Assembly: GCF_014839805.1 (NCBI RefSeq)
Contig: NC_051138.1
Span: 9,732,983-9,796,982, forward strand
Length of the DNA stretch: 64,000 nt
Source of the DNA: Manduca sexta
Lineage: Eukaryota; Arthropoda; Insecta; Lepidoptera; Sphingidae
Direction of reading: 5' to 3'
Below the pieces are notes generated by a model that had not been told where the DNA came from, searched no databases, and was given only the letters and a program-made list of their open reading frames with translations. Positions 11,901 through 24,010 of the stretch are shown one piece after another. The translations under genes and the position numbers were made by a program. How positions within the stretch are numbered: the stretch's first letter is position 1; the number at the start of each line of letters is the position of its first letter.

Positions 11901-14900
11901 TCTCAGGTTTATTTATTTATTATACACAGGAACATCAACAGTTTACACATACAATTAATATTGGTTCAATTTTCTTAGTGTAGATTGTTCTTATGTGCTT
12001 CCCAAATAAAGAAAAACGACGAAACATAGTAAAATGGCACGCAGTACTTTACTAATTCAAAGTGGAGGGTGGTATTAGTGTTAACGGGCAGTCGTATAAA
12101 TAGACCAAAATCGTTCGGGCGCCTTGTCACTTTACATACAATAAATGTACCTTTATATAATAATTGTAGGTGGGTGAATCAGTAGAAATGCATTGCGAGG
12201 CACAAGAGGCGGAGGGCACGCAGCGGCCGAGCGTGACGTGGCGGCGGCGCGACGGGCTGCCGCTGCAGAAGAGCCGCGTGCGCGCGCTCGGCGGCAACAT
12301 CACCATCGACACGCTCCGCCGCCAGGACTTCGGCATCTACCAGTGCGTCGCCTCCAACGAGGTCAGAGCCCACTGCGCCCAGCACTCTCCCGTGCTCACT
12401 CGGTGGTGTAGGTCTCATGGAATTAAGAGCATATTTTCCTTTAAGCAGCCGTGTGAGCACTGTTAGCTTCTAATGTAGAGGGAGGTAATAAGTCAACGTC
12501 TCATATGTCTCAGGACTGATCAGAGCAAAGATTTTTCACAAATTGTTGGAATCATTATCAAGCATGTCAGTATGTTAAAATCTTAAATTAATCTAATATT
12601 CCGATCATCTAACTTCAAAACCAGTGAGTATTAAAAAATAAGGTAGATATTTGAAATTAAAGTTGGCCATGTTGGTGGTTGTAGGTGGCGACCATAGTGG
12701 CGGACACGCAGCTCGTGATCGAGGGCACACAGCCGCACGCGCCCTACAATGTGTCGGGGACAGCCACTGAGTTCCAAGTAACGCTGCGCTGGCAGCCGGG
12801 GTACGCGGGCGGGCCCGACTACAAGCAAGACTACACCATTTGGTACAGGGAGGCTGGCTTTTCTGAGTGGACAAAGGTTCCTGTCACCCCGTCTGGTGCT
12901 ACTTTCGTAAGTATTTCAATGTTAAGCATATCTCGATGTCGAGTCAGCGCATCACACTTTTTTTACGTATGTTTTAGAAATTGCCTTAGCTTTTATAACC
13001 TATCGTCTATCTGACCATGAAGTATGAATTACAAAATATATGTTGATGTCTACTTAAATTAAAAACTCCTCTTCATGGCGATAATTATGCGGTATACATA
13101 CTTAATGCAACCGTTCTGACTAAAGATTTTGCTGCTTAAATGCTGGGTCATGCAATAGTGCATAAGTTTATAAACTTTTTGTCTATAGGTAACAATAAAT
13201 CGCCTGCAACCAGGAACTACGTACGAGTTTCAAGTGAACAGCAAGAACACGATAGGAGAAGGGATGATGAGCAAAGCTATTACGATAAGAACTTTGGGTA
13301 TGTGCATTAGCATTAGATGAACAGTATTTAACTTACTAACTGGGTGTCGGCGGGAACTGCATTAACAATACTTTGCTTTTTTAGATGTAGGAGCTAAACC
13401 AAAGGTGGCACCCACACCCTCGGGCCCTGTAGACAGAACTTTATTTCCGGTTGCACCCGAAGGCTCTGGTATATATTTAATTTATTGAATGTTTAGATAA
13501 ATAAAAAAATATTTTATTTTAATACAGGTTAATATTAACAACTGTAATAATTTCAAAATGAACATGTGTATATAGACTAACATGACACATGAAGGTAAAG
13601 TTTATTTATTTTCAATACAATGCCAATATTGTTGTCGAATAACTTATGTACCATATTATGTTGATATGAACGATCTCAAGCCCTATCGTGTGGGAGTAGG
13701 TCCGAAGCCGGGGTCCCCTCGCAACCTGACGGTGACGGAGGTGCACAACGGGTTCCTCATCACGTGGCAGGCGCCGCTCGAGCGCGCGCACCTCGTGCAG
13801 TACTACACCATCAAGTACCGCACCGACGCGCAGTGGAAGACGCTCAACCGCGGCCAGATCCGGCCCGAGGAGACCAGCTATCTAGGTACACTTGCATACA
13901 AGCTGCACCTGCAATACATCTCTTAACTTACCTTTGCTTCGTATGCCATGTAACTGGAATTGATAGTCTTATAAATTTGAAAGCAATCTCATGCTGTAAC
14001 TTTAATCGGTGTATTTTCAGTGAAAAATCTAGTCGGCGGGCGCACCTATTACTTCCGAGTACTGGCCAACTCGGCGACCAGTTACGAGAGTTCGGAGGAG
14101 GTTAAGTTTCCGGTGCCGGCGCGCGTCAAACACAAAGCGATCACGGCGGGAGTGGTGGGCGGCATACTGTTCTTCATAGTCGCTATTATACTGTCTGTGT
14201 GCGCGGTGAAGATATGCAACAAGCGCAAGCGTCGCAAGCAGGAGAAAGGTGAGCTGCCGAGGGAGACGCGGCCGCTCGCCCGCTCCCGCACGCGCGACTA
14301 CTGTTACCTACCCCACCGCTATTACCACTCGCGTATTCAATACTAAACTATTTGTCGAACGTTTGTACGTAACGATTCATGGATCACGTAGTGAATTCCT
14401 GTATGGATTGTAAGGAACGGTGAGGCAACTATTTACTTACCATATTGTCGGTGATAAAGCAGAAAATAACGAAAATCCTGGTTTGGACCGTGCATTTTAA
14501 TTGAGCTGAAATTATTTTATGAACATGAAAGCTGTTGGTCCCCTTAAAATTTTATACTTTCTTAAAGAAAGCCATGAACTGAATTTCTATCACATGTTTA
14601 TTTCTTTACCATAGATTTTTTTTATTTATGTAGGTGGAAAGCTTTGATCTGTGGGGAGGATAAAGAAATATTTAGCATAGTATCGCGCTTGCATGTATTT
14701 TTCATTGACGTAGGGTACTATTTATAATTACTGCACAATCTTAAATACTTATATTCGTCTGCTTTATACCTATACACATCTCCAAATCATTTTTAATTTC
14801 TAACTTTAATTATTATGGTAATGGTGTTTTTTTTTTAATTTTCCAAATGAATAGAATCTAACTGTGCAGGACAGGACACTTTTGGTCTAAAGTACTATTT

Positions 14901-17900
14901 GATTAGCTGAATGGTATCTCGTTCACCCAAATACATAAACAATAAAAAAAATATTTTTAATGCGCGGTTTAACCTTTCTAGTGTCAAATATTGTTCGCAA
15001 TTACTCATTGCAACCGGTGAATTTGGATGGATTCATTATGTGTCAAATGTGTGTAACATAGTATCCTAGCGTGGCTATGTTCAAGTCGCACTAAGTATAT
15101 TGCTGGCCACGGACCATTATCTATCGTGACAAAGTTTAATATGGATTTTCTATAACAAAACATCATGTTCAACATTTCCTTTACACTAATATATAATTCG
15201 TAATATACGTCACGTCTCTAATGTCTAATATTTTGTTCACGTGGAGGCTTACAACGTGCCTGTTCAAATTCTATAAGTGCAATATATATTGTGAACGATG
15301 TTTAACAAACAGCTCGTGCTCATCAAACGGCCCGCACCGATTCGCATTGCAAAAGAAAAAGCTCTCATACATTTACCTATATATTAATATTTTTATCTAT
15401 AAATCATGGTATATTTAATAATTTAAAGCTAACACGTTTACTTTAGTCCGTCAGTATTATTTTTATGCAATGTTTAAATCGCTCTATATTTTTAACCTAA
15501 ATAACATTTTTTGAAAAAAAAAAAGTATTTTGACAAACCATAATCATTTTTGGCGATCGGCGAATGAATAGGTGTATGAGAGTATTTTTACATATTTACA
15601 ATATACTCGTATGTAATTCATTATCGCTTTGTACGAAGACTGCCCTTGCATTGTTTGCCCATTCCATTTTTTTGGCATAATCACAATCGTACGATCATTG
15701 TAGTGTAAATATCATTAATTACTCAAAATATATCACGCAGTGTTGTCATTTTGTCATTATTTTTTTCGTTGATTATTAATTATTTTGAAACAGTTCCAAG
15801 CAGGTCATTTTCGTAGAAATAAAAAAGACTTTAAAATATTATGAAAGGAAATTATTACGGTGCAGTAATAACAATATTTAAGTAAATAATCCCCGAGACG
15901 TTGGACACGGCCTACTTACTTTAGAGTCTTGCCCAGCCTGGGACGAAGAGCGCAGGGCGCTAAAGTCGGTCATCGGAGAAGACATTTCGCTGTGGGCTGT
16001 GGTCGATTCTGGCTTAAGACCGGGCGTGCGGTGGCCCACTTCTGCGAGGTGGTCCTCTCGGAGATGGAGAGTGCCAAGAGGGATCGGAAGAGGAAGGATC
16101 ACTCCCGCCGTTAGAGGCTGCGCAGGAGGCGCCGATTGGTCGACTAAATGGCGTCTCCCGCCCTGTGGATTGGAGGTGTTTGGACAATTCTACCACGTTA
16201 TAACCTGCTTGTACTTACATAAGAGGCGAGTAATAGTCCGCCTTGAGTATACGTTGTGCATGTTTATCACATTGTAGTGACCCCCGGGATGAACGGAAGC
16301 GTGGAAGGTAGGTCTCACGTTACCGTTGACGTTGAGAGCGTCCTTCGGTTACGTGAGGCTTCCGAGACCCACCTCTCCCCCCATAAAATACGAGCCGCAC
16401 CGGACGAGGCCGGCTGCCTACCAAAACTCGGTCACTTCTGTCAGAGGAAGCCCGCAACCGTCCCTAATGCGCAAAAGAGGGCCACCGCGGAATTTTAGTA
16501 GGTACACCGTCCGTTGTATACCTATAGGGTTAGGGACTTGGCCTTGCGACCGTCCGAAAATCACCATCAATTCCGGGCGGCTCAATGTCGGGTCGTAAGG
16601 AACAGTGACCCCAACATTATCGCCCAGTCGCTCCCCACTCCATAAAAGCTGGGCAGTAGAAATAAGGCATTTTCTCCGCGAAATCACAAAAATCACTTAT
16701 TGTCCTTCAGTAATATTATTATCACTCATGTCTTCCATCTTTCACCGCATACATTTAGTTTCACTGCTTTTACATTGCAGACTGCTTTATACTCTACATT
16801 GAAAGGGACGTTAACTTACTGTACTTACTTTGATGTATTACATAATACCTAATTTTGTAATACATGCTCGCAAAATTTGCGTAAGTATATTTTTAAATGT
16901 GCTGCGGCATAGCGTAAAAAATATACATAATTAATTACTTACAAACTTGTTATACACACACATATAGAAGGATGATAATTACGTAAACGTCCGTTTCAGT
17001 GCAAAATCGCTTTTAAGTTGACAATATGGTGGGTGTTGGTGCGCTGTACGGTCGCGGTAATGTGGCTCCGGTGTTCGGTGGCGGGGTGAGGGCGGCGGGC
17101 GGCGGGCGGCGGCCGCGCCGGGCCGGCGAGAGCGTCGCACTGCACGCGGTTAATGTTCAGAAATTATTCGATTACAGCATACAACATGGTAGCCGCGAGA
17201 CTGACCGACCTCCGCGCAGCCGACAGCACTCAAGTGCCTTTTAAAAAGTGAGTATCCACTCATCACAAACTCAAAACCTTCATATCTGTGGAGTGCTTCT
17301 AATAAATACTTTTGTCACATTCACGCCGCTACATTTATAGGAAATCAGGTCAGTTTTTTTTGTAACATAATAATTATGTACATTTTATGTCTAACAAATT
17401 AATTGAGGCAATATTTAAAATTATAATTCTTTCTTCTTCCATACAGATTTAGAGAACGCGGAATATCGAGTATAGTGCAATGTTTGCGATTCACGGCTAA
17501 CTGGGTGTGGCCGGCGTCACGATGCGGCGGCGAGACGCAGTACTGGGTGGCGGCGCACGTGTCGGCCGCGTCATCGAGCTCGCCGGCGCCGTCGCTGGCG
17601 CCTTCGTCCTCGGATGACGGCGGGTTCCTGCCGCGGCTGCGCGCGCCGCTGCGCCCGTCGGCTGCGCCACCACTGTTCCGCGCCTCGTCGCCGGCGCTGG
17701 CGCTGCACTGGCCGCCGTGGCCGCCGTGGCCTCCGTGGGCCGCCGCCTGGACGCCGTGGTCGCCGCTACACGTTTCCGACCTCAGCTCGGTGCCATTTCC
17801 CAGTTCTGCGGACGGCTCATTTCCGACGCCGCCTTCGCCATTTCGACTGCGCTCACTGCGACTGGGCGCCGCTGAGGCAGGCAGAGGCATCGCGGGTGCG

Positions 17901-18434
17901 CTCGGACGACAACGTGCGCGCCCCCAGTCCAGGCACGCGAGACCCCGCGCCATCGCCGAGCTGCCACCGCCGCCGCATGAAGCTTCGCCCGAAAGTCGCT
18001 CTTCGTCTAGCGGTTTCGGCAGTAAGAACGCGTCGTCTTCCCAACAAAATCGAAGCAGTCGGACAGGAAGTCTCGCCGAGTGGCGACCGCCGCCGTACCG
18101 GCCCCCGCCGCCTGCGCCGCCCCCGCGGCCCAGCTCGGGCGAGGCGGGCGAGGCGGGGGAGGCGGGCGACGCGGGCTCCGTGGACGTGCACTACGAGTGG
18201 GACCGCGCCACGCGCACGCCGACGCCGTCCACGCCCGAGCGCACGCGCGCGAGACACTCGCGGGACGACGTGGAGGCGCGCGTCAGGGCGATGAAGGAAG
18301 AGTTCTTGGAGTTCCGCAAGCGGCAGGCGCTGCGCCGTCGCTCCCCGGAGCCGCTGGGCCCGCCGCCTCCGCTGTCGCCGCTGGCGACGCTGGCGACGCT
18401 GGTGCCCGCCACGGCCGCCGAGACTGTCTGCTGA
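7421..18434 (+). CDS. tutl: turtle: IgSF9-type neuronal cell-surface protein, 16 coding exons
   Basis: Exons, all GT-AG with matching phase: 7421-7493, 7757-7899, 9338-9484, 9599-9734, 9808-10049, 10826-11096, 11294-11554, 11629-11699, 12170-12361, 12685-12906, 13189-13297, 13385-13468, 13700-13885, 14021-14248, 17178-17247, 17447-18434; total 3,423 nt, 1,140 residues. Residues 1-24 form a hydrophobic signal peptide. Five Ig domains show paired cysteines: 49/126, 174/223, 265/318, 361/412 and 457/507. Two fibronectin III domains follow (about 530-745). A membrane span lies at about 753-775, then a basic stop-transfer stretch (NKRKRRKQEK). The cytoplasmic tail is about 365 residues, rich in Pro, Ala, Ser and Arg, and ends ETVC. 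Many stretches match what I recall of Drosophila Turtle, such as GWYECKVVFLNR and AITAGVVGGILFF. The family (Turtle, Borderless, vertebrate IGSF9/Dasm1) acts in axon and dendrite patterning and neuronal tiling at the plasma membrane. Exons 1-14 are secure. The last two are supported by phase and by the conserved YNMVA start, but alternative tails are likely. Confidence 0.95.
8030..8250. promoter_or_regulatory. GC-rich block in tutl intron 2, possible internal promoter
   Basis: A CpG-dense stretch (8,065-8,130 is nearly all G and C) is followed by a TATA-like TATAAAGG at 8,223-8,230. It lies inside the intron between turtle exons 2 and 3. A 178-codon ORF (7,975-8,511, plus) spans it but has no recognisable domain. 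It could be an alternative promoter or an unrelated CpG cluster. Confidence 0.3.
8863..8923. repeat. (AT)n microsatellite, about 30 units
   Basis: Uninterrupted AT dinucleotides inside tutl intron 2. Confidence 0.97.
11905..11990. repeat. retroposon-like fragment in tutl intron 8 (tentative)
   Basis: The segment starting CAGGTTTATTTATTTATTATACACAGG and followed by 'aacatcaacagtttacaca' resembles retroposon ends I associate with Lepidoptera. It is too short to classify. Confidence 0.3.
14249..14346 (+). CDS. tutl: alternative short tail of turtle by reading through intron 14
   Basis: If the donor at 14,249 is not used, exon 14 stays open for 32 more codons to TAA at 14,344-14,346. That would give a protein of about 820 residues with a very short cytoplasmic tail, GELPRETRPL onwards, rich in Arg and Tyr. 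Short-tail forms would fit this family, but nothing in the sequence proves that this one is made. The added codons stay GC-rich up to the stop, unlike the AT-rich intron beyond. Confidence 0.35.
14347..17177 (+). other. tutl: tutl intron 14, about 2.9 kb
   Basis: AT-rich at 14,347-15,870. A GC-richer block at 15,880-16,700 is listed separately. A CpG-dense stretch at 17,026-17,150 lies just ahead of exon 15. No constitutive exon could be fitted in phase. Confidence 0.6.
15878..16696 (-). mobile_element. probable transposable-element fragment with two broken minus-strand ORFs
   Basis: This block is clearly GC-richer than the intron around it. On the minus strand it has open segments at 15,878-16,102 (Ser/Thr/Pro-rich) and 16,418-16,696 (about 92 codons), separated by stops and in different frames. 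Base composition, an abrupt boundary near 16,700 and the interrupted reading frames suggest a decayed retroelement. I cannot name the family. It could also hold an alternative tutl exon, though no plus-strand exon fits the phase. Confidence 0.35.
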
Positions 18435-19440
18435 CGTTCGGCCTCAATATATGCTGCGGTAATTCCGGTCAGCCACTCTGTCCCCACCGAGTTTCCCTTT
18501 CAGTTAAATTTCTGGCTTTACGTAGTCATATAAGTATCATACGCGACTACTTAATTTCAAACAAAACAAGTATTGTAACATCAATCGGATAAAAAAAAAT
18601 TAACTGGGTATAATCTGACCAATTTGTTTTATGTAGTTTACTGTTAAAATGTAATTGAGCTCTGAACGCATCGGGAAGGCGGGCAACTACGGAGTAGCTA
18701 TGATTTAATATGTTCACGGTTTAGCGTTAAAAACATCCCACCATAGTCACCACCTGGAAAGGCAAGTGACTTATTATATTAGATAAATATTTAGATTCCA
18801 TGGTCGAGTCGTATGGACCTAATACGTCTAAGGTACGTTTAAAAGTGGATGCCGTGGCGTTTTGTGTTCGCACTGTCTGTTATCCATACCATGTAGGAAA
18901 AAGAAATGTCAATTATAATTGATTGAAAATGGCAATTTTAAATTACATCGTTACGTATTATCATGTAGGAACTTGATTACGACAACAATAAAGATAATAA
19001 CGAAAACGGCGGCACTTATAGACTAGTATTGTTTTCATTTTAGTTTAGTAAATTGACAAATGTAGTACATGAATTGTGCAACGTTTTTCAATGTTGATAT
19101 AGTCAGGCGCCAAGAGCCTGCGAGCGGCGAACAGGCAGTGCGGATGACGTTCACCTAAACGCTTTAGGTATGAGCGGGGATGCATCCACGACACCGCTCA
19201 TACCATTATATTGTAGTTATTATTATAAATAAGTACGAATAATGATATAATAAGGAACCTCACTGACCCGCGTCTGCTGAGCGACGAGTGATGAGCGAGA
19301 TGGCGAGATGAGCAATGGGTTGTCGCGTTAGGGGTAAAGCAACACTGTGATCTGTGACGTCGATAGTCAAACGCAACAAGTCGCTCAGCTCGACGTCCAC
19401 CGCGAGGGTTCGTTTATAAATAATATACAACAAAATAATC
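18435..19440 (+). other. tutl: likely tutl 3' untranslated region and flank
   Basis: Follows the turtle stop codon. An AATAAA at 18,987-18,992 could direct polyadenylation, about 550 bases after the stop. Farther on are a small perfect hairpin at 19,167-19,204 and a moderately GC-rich stretch at 19,265-19,410. Where the transcript ends cannot be decided from sequence. Confidence 0.35.
19167..19204. other. perfect 11-bp inverted repeat (hairpin)
   Basis: GGTATGAGCGG at 19,167-19,177 is the exact reverse complement of CCGCTCATACC at 19,194-19,204, with a 16-base loop. It could be a structured element in the tutl 3' UTR. There is no run of T after it and no reason to call it a terminator. Confidence 0.7.
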
Positions 19441-21290
19441 ATTAAGTAGATTTTAGAAATAATTTAGAACGGGATGGAAACATATGTATTTCTATTTGTT
19501 TATAATTTTAATGGATTATTATTTAAAGTACAAATTTTATTATGTTTTATTATTTATATAGAACAATAATTTAAATTTGAAACTGTACATATGTAAAAAT
19601 ATTAGATATTATATTATACACTTATTTATTTAGGTATGATGCAGAATGATTCTGAAGAACTGTTTGCATGTACTTGTGTGGCACTAGACACTGTCGCCAT
19701 TGGACACTGCCGAATAATCATATTAAGTCGTTAGTTTGTATTTTTATATTATTGTTTGTGAACGCATGCGCTTGCACGACACGCATAGTGATTGAATGTA
19801 GGTAGGTGGTTGCCATGACTGTGGCCGAGACTCTTCTTTATTTAGTATTATCCACTCGACAATATGCGCACAAAACGTGATGCGCAATATTTTGTACAGA
19901 TTATAACAATTTCAACTAGTGATTCATAGTTAAACATGTGACACACCACGCGTTGCGCATTAAATGTCTGGTGAAGATAAGGCTTTAAGTGTACCGATAT
20001 TAATCAAATTCATCTTAGCCAATACCGATACTGCCACAATTGCTATGTATCTGGATAAACTTACTTTTATTACTAAACGCTCTTAATGTTAATTTTTCCA
20101 TCACTACACCTGCATCGATAGGCTTAGGTAAGAATAAGGGTAACATACAATAACAATGTAAAAGGAAATTACTTATTCTGATTACAGCTAGCTTTTTAAT
20201 TAATTTCTTTAGAATTCTCTGTATGGCGATCATTACACTACAATCTAGCAGTGATTCAATCCGATATATCGGCTCGATGATGTTACATAAATCGTATATC
20301 TACAATGCAATGTGTGGATTACAAGTTTGAAGACAGATTATTTCATTTTGTCAAAGAACGTGCACCGAATTTACAGATTAAACTGAAGCCATATTGAAAG
20401 TTAAATAGTTACCTAAGAATTAAACGGTGTGTTAAATCAGTAAGAGTTGCTTAAGTCATAAGAGTAACATCACTGGTACAAACATCGATGTCAGTATCCT
20501 TAATGGCTAATCTGCAACCGCCTAATGTAAAATTCGCAAAATGTGCACCGATTCCAATTTGATAGATACAACACAATATATTAATCAGTGTACATTTTGG
20601 AGCACGCCGTACCTCGGAAAGTCTACTATTGTTCTACTGTACTTTACTCTGCCGATGTTAGCCTAAAAGTAGTAGTCGTTGCCATTCTTGTATCCACCGT
20701 TTCATACACCCGGCGCGACTTGGGCGGCAGCCGTATTAGAAAGCCTGATAGGCTGACTGTTTCTTACTTCAGATATTAATTCACATTGTTAATTCAGATT
20801 ATAAATATATGTAGCGACGTAGATAGCGTGTCGATGCCCAAAGTAAGTCGCAAAGGTTCAGTCAATTGTTTTGTATTTACTTGCCTATCTCATAAGTAAT
20901 TTTATCAAAGTTGTACTTGTTTTGTTCGAACTTTGTTAGAATTTGGCTAAAACACAATACGTGTCCGCATGTTATTAATTTCATATTGTTTACCTGTCGG
21001 TTCCTGGAGATCCCACCTATATAGTTGACCAGTCAAAACAAAGACTGTTTAGTGTTACGTTTGTTATTAGGTTTACTTATTGTGTCAAATGTGCTCTTAG
21101 ATATTTCCTTGCATGCACGTTGCACTTTTTTGTACCTATTATTTGTGGTGCAGAAGTTTTTTATTCGAAAATCGTGTTAAGGAACTTCTAAGAAATAAGT
21201 ATAAAAATGTACGCTTTAAAGAAATTGAATAAATTACTCATAACAGATAGATAGGTAGGTATGATAAGGTGTAGTTATGTATACGCATGC
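19441..21290. other. AT-rich intergenic DNA
   Basis: No ORF with family resemblance, no phase-consistent exon and no clear repeat boundary. Confidence 0.5.
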
Positions 21291-21339
21291 ATGGACGGGA
21301 GCGTCTGCGGCGATGCGGCGCGAGGCGGTGCGGGCACGG

Positions 21340-21485
21340 CGGCGGCTCGCTCGTACGCATGCGCACGCGCCCGGCGCTCGCTCGCACGCATGCGCACGCG
21401 CCCGGCGCTCGCTCGCACGCATGCGCACGCGCCCGGCGCTCGCTCGCACGCATGCGCACGCGCCCGGCGCTCGCTCGCCTCGCGC
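21340..21485. repeat. GC-rich tandem repeat, 31-bp unit, about 4.5 copies
   Basis: The landmark ACGCATGCGC recurs at 21,355, 21,386, 21,417 and 21,448, exactly 31 bases apart, followed by ACGCGCCCGGC and GCTCGCTCGC. Copies are nearly identical; the first differs at one base. Because 31 is not a multiple of three, all frames stay open and give Arg/Ala-rich peptides on both strands, which I do not regard as proteins. Each unit contains TGCGCACGCGC, matching the core of the NRF-1 (insect Ewg) site. The array sits in a wider CG-rich patch from 21,290. Confidence 0.93.
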
Positions 21486-21499
21486 ACGCACGAGCAAGT

Positions 21500-24010
21500 C
21501 TGGCTACGGTCAGATTGTAAAACGCGACATCAATACGTTTCATTACCTGCCTACAGCGAACAACCACCTAATATAAATTTATTGCTGACATTTAACTAGA
21601 AATAAGCCACAAAACATGACACATTACATTTTTGTGTGAATTTATTTAAGTACAACAAAAATGTTCGCTGACATCCGCTAAAGTGTTACACTTAGAATAT
21701 TAGGAAAGGCAATTTGTGCAATAAAGTTATTCAATATAATTACCTACTGATACGGATATATGTATATGCTCAAATATTTTGACTGACCAATTGTAAAATA
21801 ATATTGGTAAACAAATTACAAACACGTTACGAAAATCTATGTTTTGGTATATTGTCAACGTTTTTTAACATTAGATACTGTAAGTGAGATAGCTCCGGCG
21901 CCGTGGTTGACGATCACACAGCCAGCGTGAACTGTGCAGCTGCGGGTACAGAGTGCAGCGAGCAGGATCACGTTCTATTTCTAATGTTTCCTGGTGACCT
22001 CATAGCAGGTTCCTCAGTTTTCCAACCTTCTAATATCGCATACCACCAGCGATCTATGTCTATACAGGACACTGAAAATGTCCATTGCATTTAAGACGAC
22101 TCAGACTCTGATTTGTCGATATAATGCTGTGTCCTCCATATACGTATAGTTATTCCCTGCTTAACCCGTAGTTTACCCATCGTGGTCGTCTAGCCAGTCA
22201 TTATTCCTTAGGTAGTCTTTTGTAGGAAGTCTGAAAGACCGAAAATGCCTTTATAGCTACCTAATTGTTGAGTAAATGTATAAATTTTAAGATAAGATTG
22301 CTTATCACTAGGACATGTACTTAATCGTGAACTTCTATTGAACCAGGCAGGATTTTCCTCATTTCCCGCGCTAGTAGTTTCTTTAGTCAATAAAGAGCAT
22401 TTTATGTACCAATACCTTTCCGAATTGCTCTTACAGCTAATCGTGCAACCTAGGGTCATTGAAAAATAAGCGCATAGTAAAAATCGAGGAACAACCTCAT
22501 GTAGGTATTTTAAAAGATCTGTATATATAGACAAAACCATCCATGACGCATCACCCAAGTGGGTATAGACTGTAGATGACAAAGCCCTATAACTTTTTTC
22601 CTTATTCGTCTTCCTTTAATGGGACTAACGGACCGGGTAATATTAGTTATACTCCGTGGCTTGCAGCTGCACACTGTACGTTGCGTTCGAATCGTATAGG
22701 TATCCAGTTTCCACCGATTGTGGCAGTAGGCATATCACGAGATCGCAATGAACAAGACTAATTTTCTAAAATATACGAGTAAACAGTTTTAGCGTAGTAT
22801 TATGCGTTACACTGTAAATATTGAATTGGTTCCCGCGTCATGAACGGCGCCGCAGCAGCGAGCGTTCGACGTGCCGTGACTCGTGTTCTAGATGCACTAC
22901 TACATTTAAGTAGTTTGCGTAGGTTGTATATGCCTAAAGTTCACTTGTTTTAAAAAACATAATCCATGCGATCTTTGTAACAACAATCAAGACTTAAAAT
23001 TCAATTAACTTATGCTGTTTACGGCATACTTAGTTATTATTTCGACTATTTTATTATTGTACGTACAAGGATAAGAAAAAGTAATATATAGCTCAAACCA
23101 TGTGATATCTAGTCTTTTTCCATTATAAAATTATCCTTCCTTTACAAATTAGGCAAAAATTGCAACTGTACTTGATTCCACCTAAATATTTACATGTAAG
23201 CATAGCATATACATATACTTATATTTGTTTCCAACATGTACCACTGTCGGAGCACTTACCTGCCAGTCTTGTAGCACGGCCCTCGTCCTCGGTTTCGTTA
23301 CATCCGTGATCCGTTCAACGTATGTAATATACATATAAATTTAGCTATTCAACAACAGCCCAAAATCATTCCAAATCTCTATAGACTTATATGAAAAAGA
23401 TAGCAATATTTTAGATTAATGTAAATCGTATATCAGTTTGTATAAAGAGAAGTAAGAGTAAATGAAGTTTCTTGCACATTGGCAGTACCTGTGTTAAGCG
23501 GTGAAACAGCACCCAAATCTTAAAACTTAACACATTATGCACAAATCTCAGCACGAGTGTTATTTACATAATCAAATATTCAACATATATCATACTGAGC
23601 ACCTTAATTGTTACAACAAAGCAACAATAAGTTTGCCTGAGTTCAAAACCAAAATTGCACAACTAACATTTTTACGACTTGATATATTCATTTTCATTTA
23701 TAGAATATTTTTAGTTGTAAGTGTTGAGATCATGATGTGTTTACTGTGTAAGCACGAGGATTCAATTCAAAAGAAATAAAAATACAATAACGTTGCTATG
23801 ATTAAAAAGTTGTGTTATTTGTAAAACCACATTCGTTACAGGTATATCCTTCCTTTCCTATCAACACTCCGCTTTATCGTGGTTGCTTTACTCTGAATGC
23901 CAACACTGACATACTTAATATTTACGTACATGTTCTGCGACTAATTACCGATGTATATTTAGAGGTCCGTAACTATCAAATAAAAACTTCAAAATCCGAT
24001 TAAAAAAACA
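21500..24010. other. intergenic DNA, no supported gene
   Basis: AT-rich with a few mixed-composition patches at 21,890-22,140, 22,600-22,760 and 22,825-22,890. The only exon-like feature is a possible minus-strand exon ending at a consensus donor near 23,263 (see findings). Confidence 0.45.

Noticed and set aside
17399..18294. Long ORFs in other frames over the last turtle exon
   Set aside because: The frame at 17,447-18,434 continues the turtle reading phase. The others follow from high GC content.
21234..21599. Overlapping Arg/Ala/His-rich ORFs on both strands
   Set aside because: They are produced by the 31-bp GC-rich tandem repeat, whose length keeps all frames open. The peptides are repetitive by construction.
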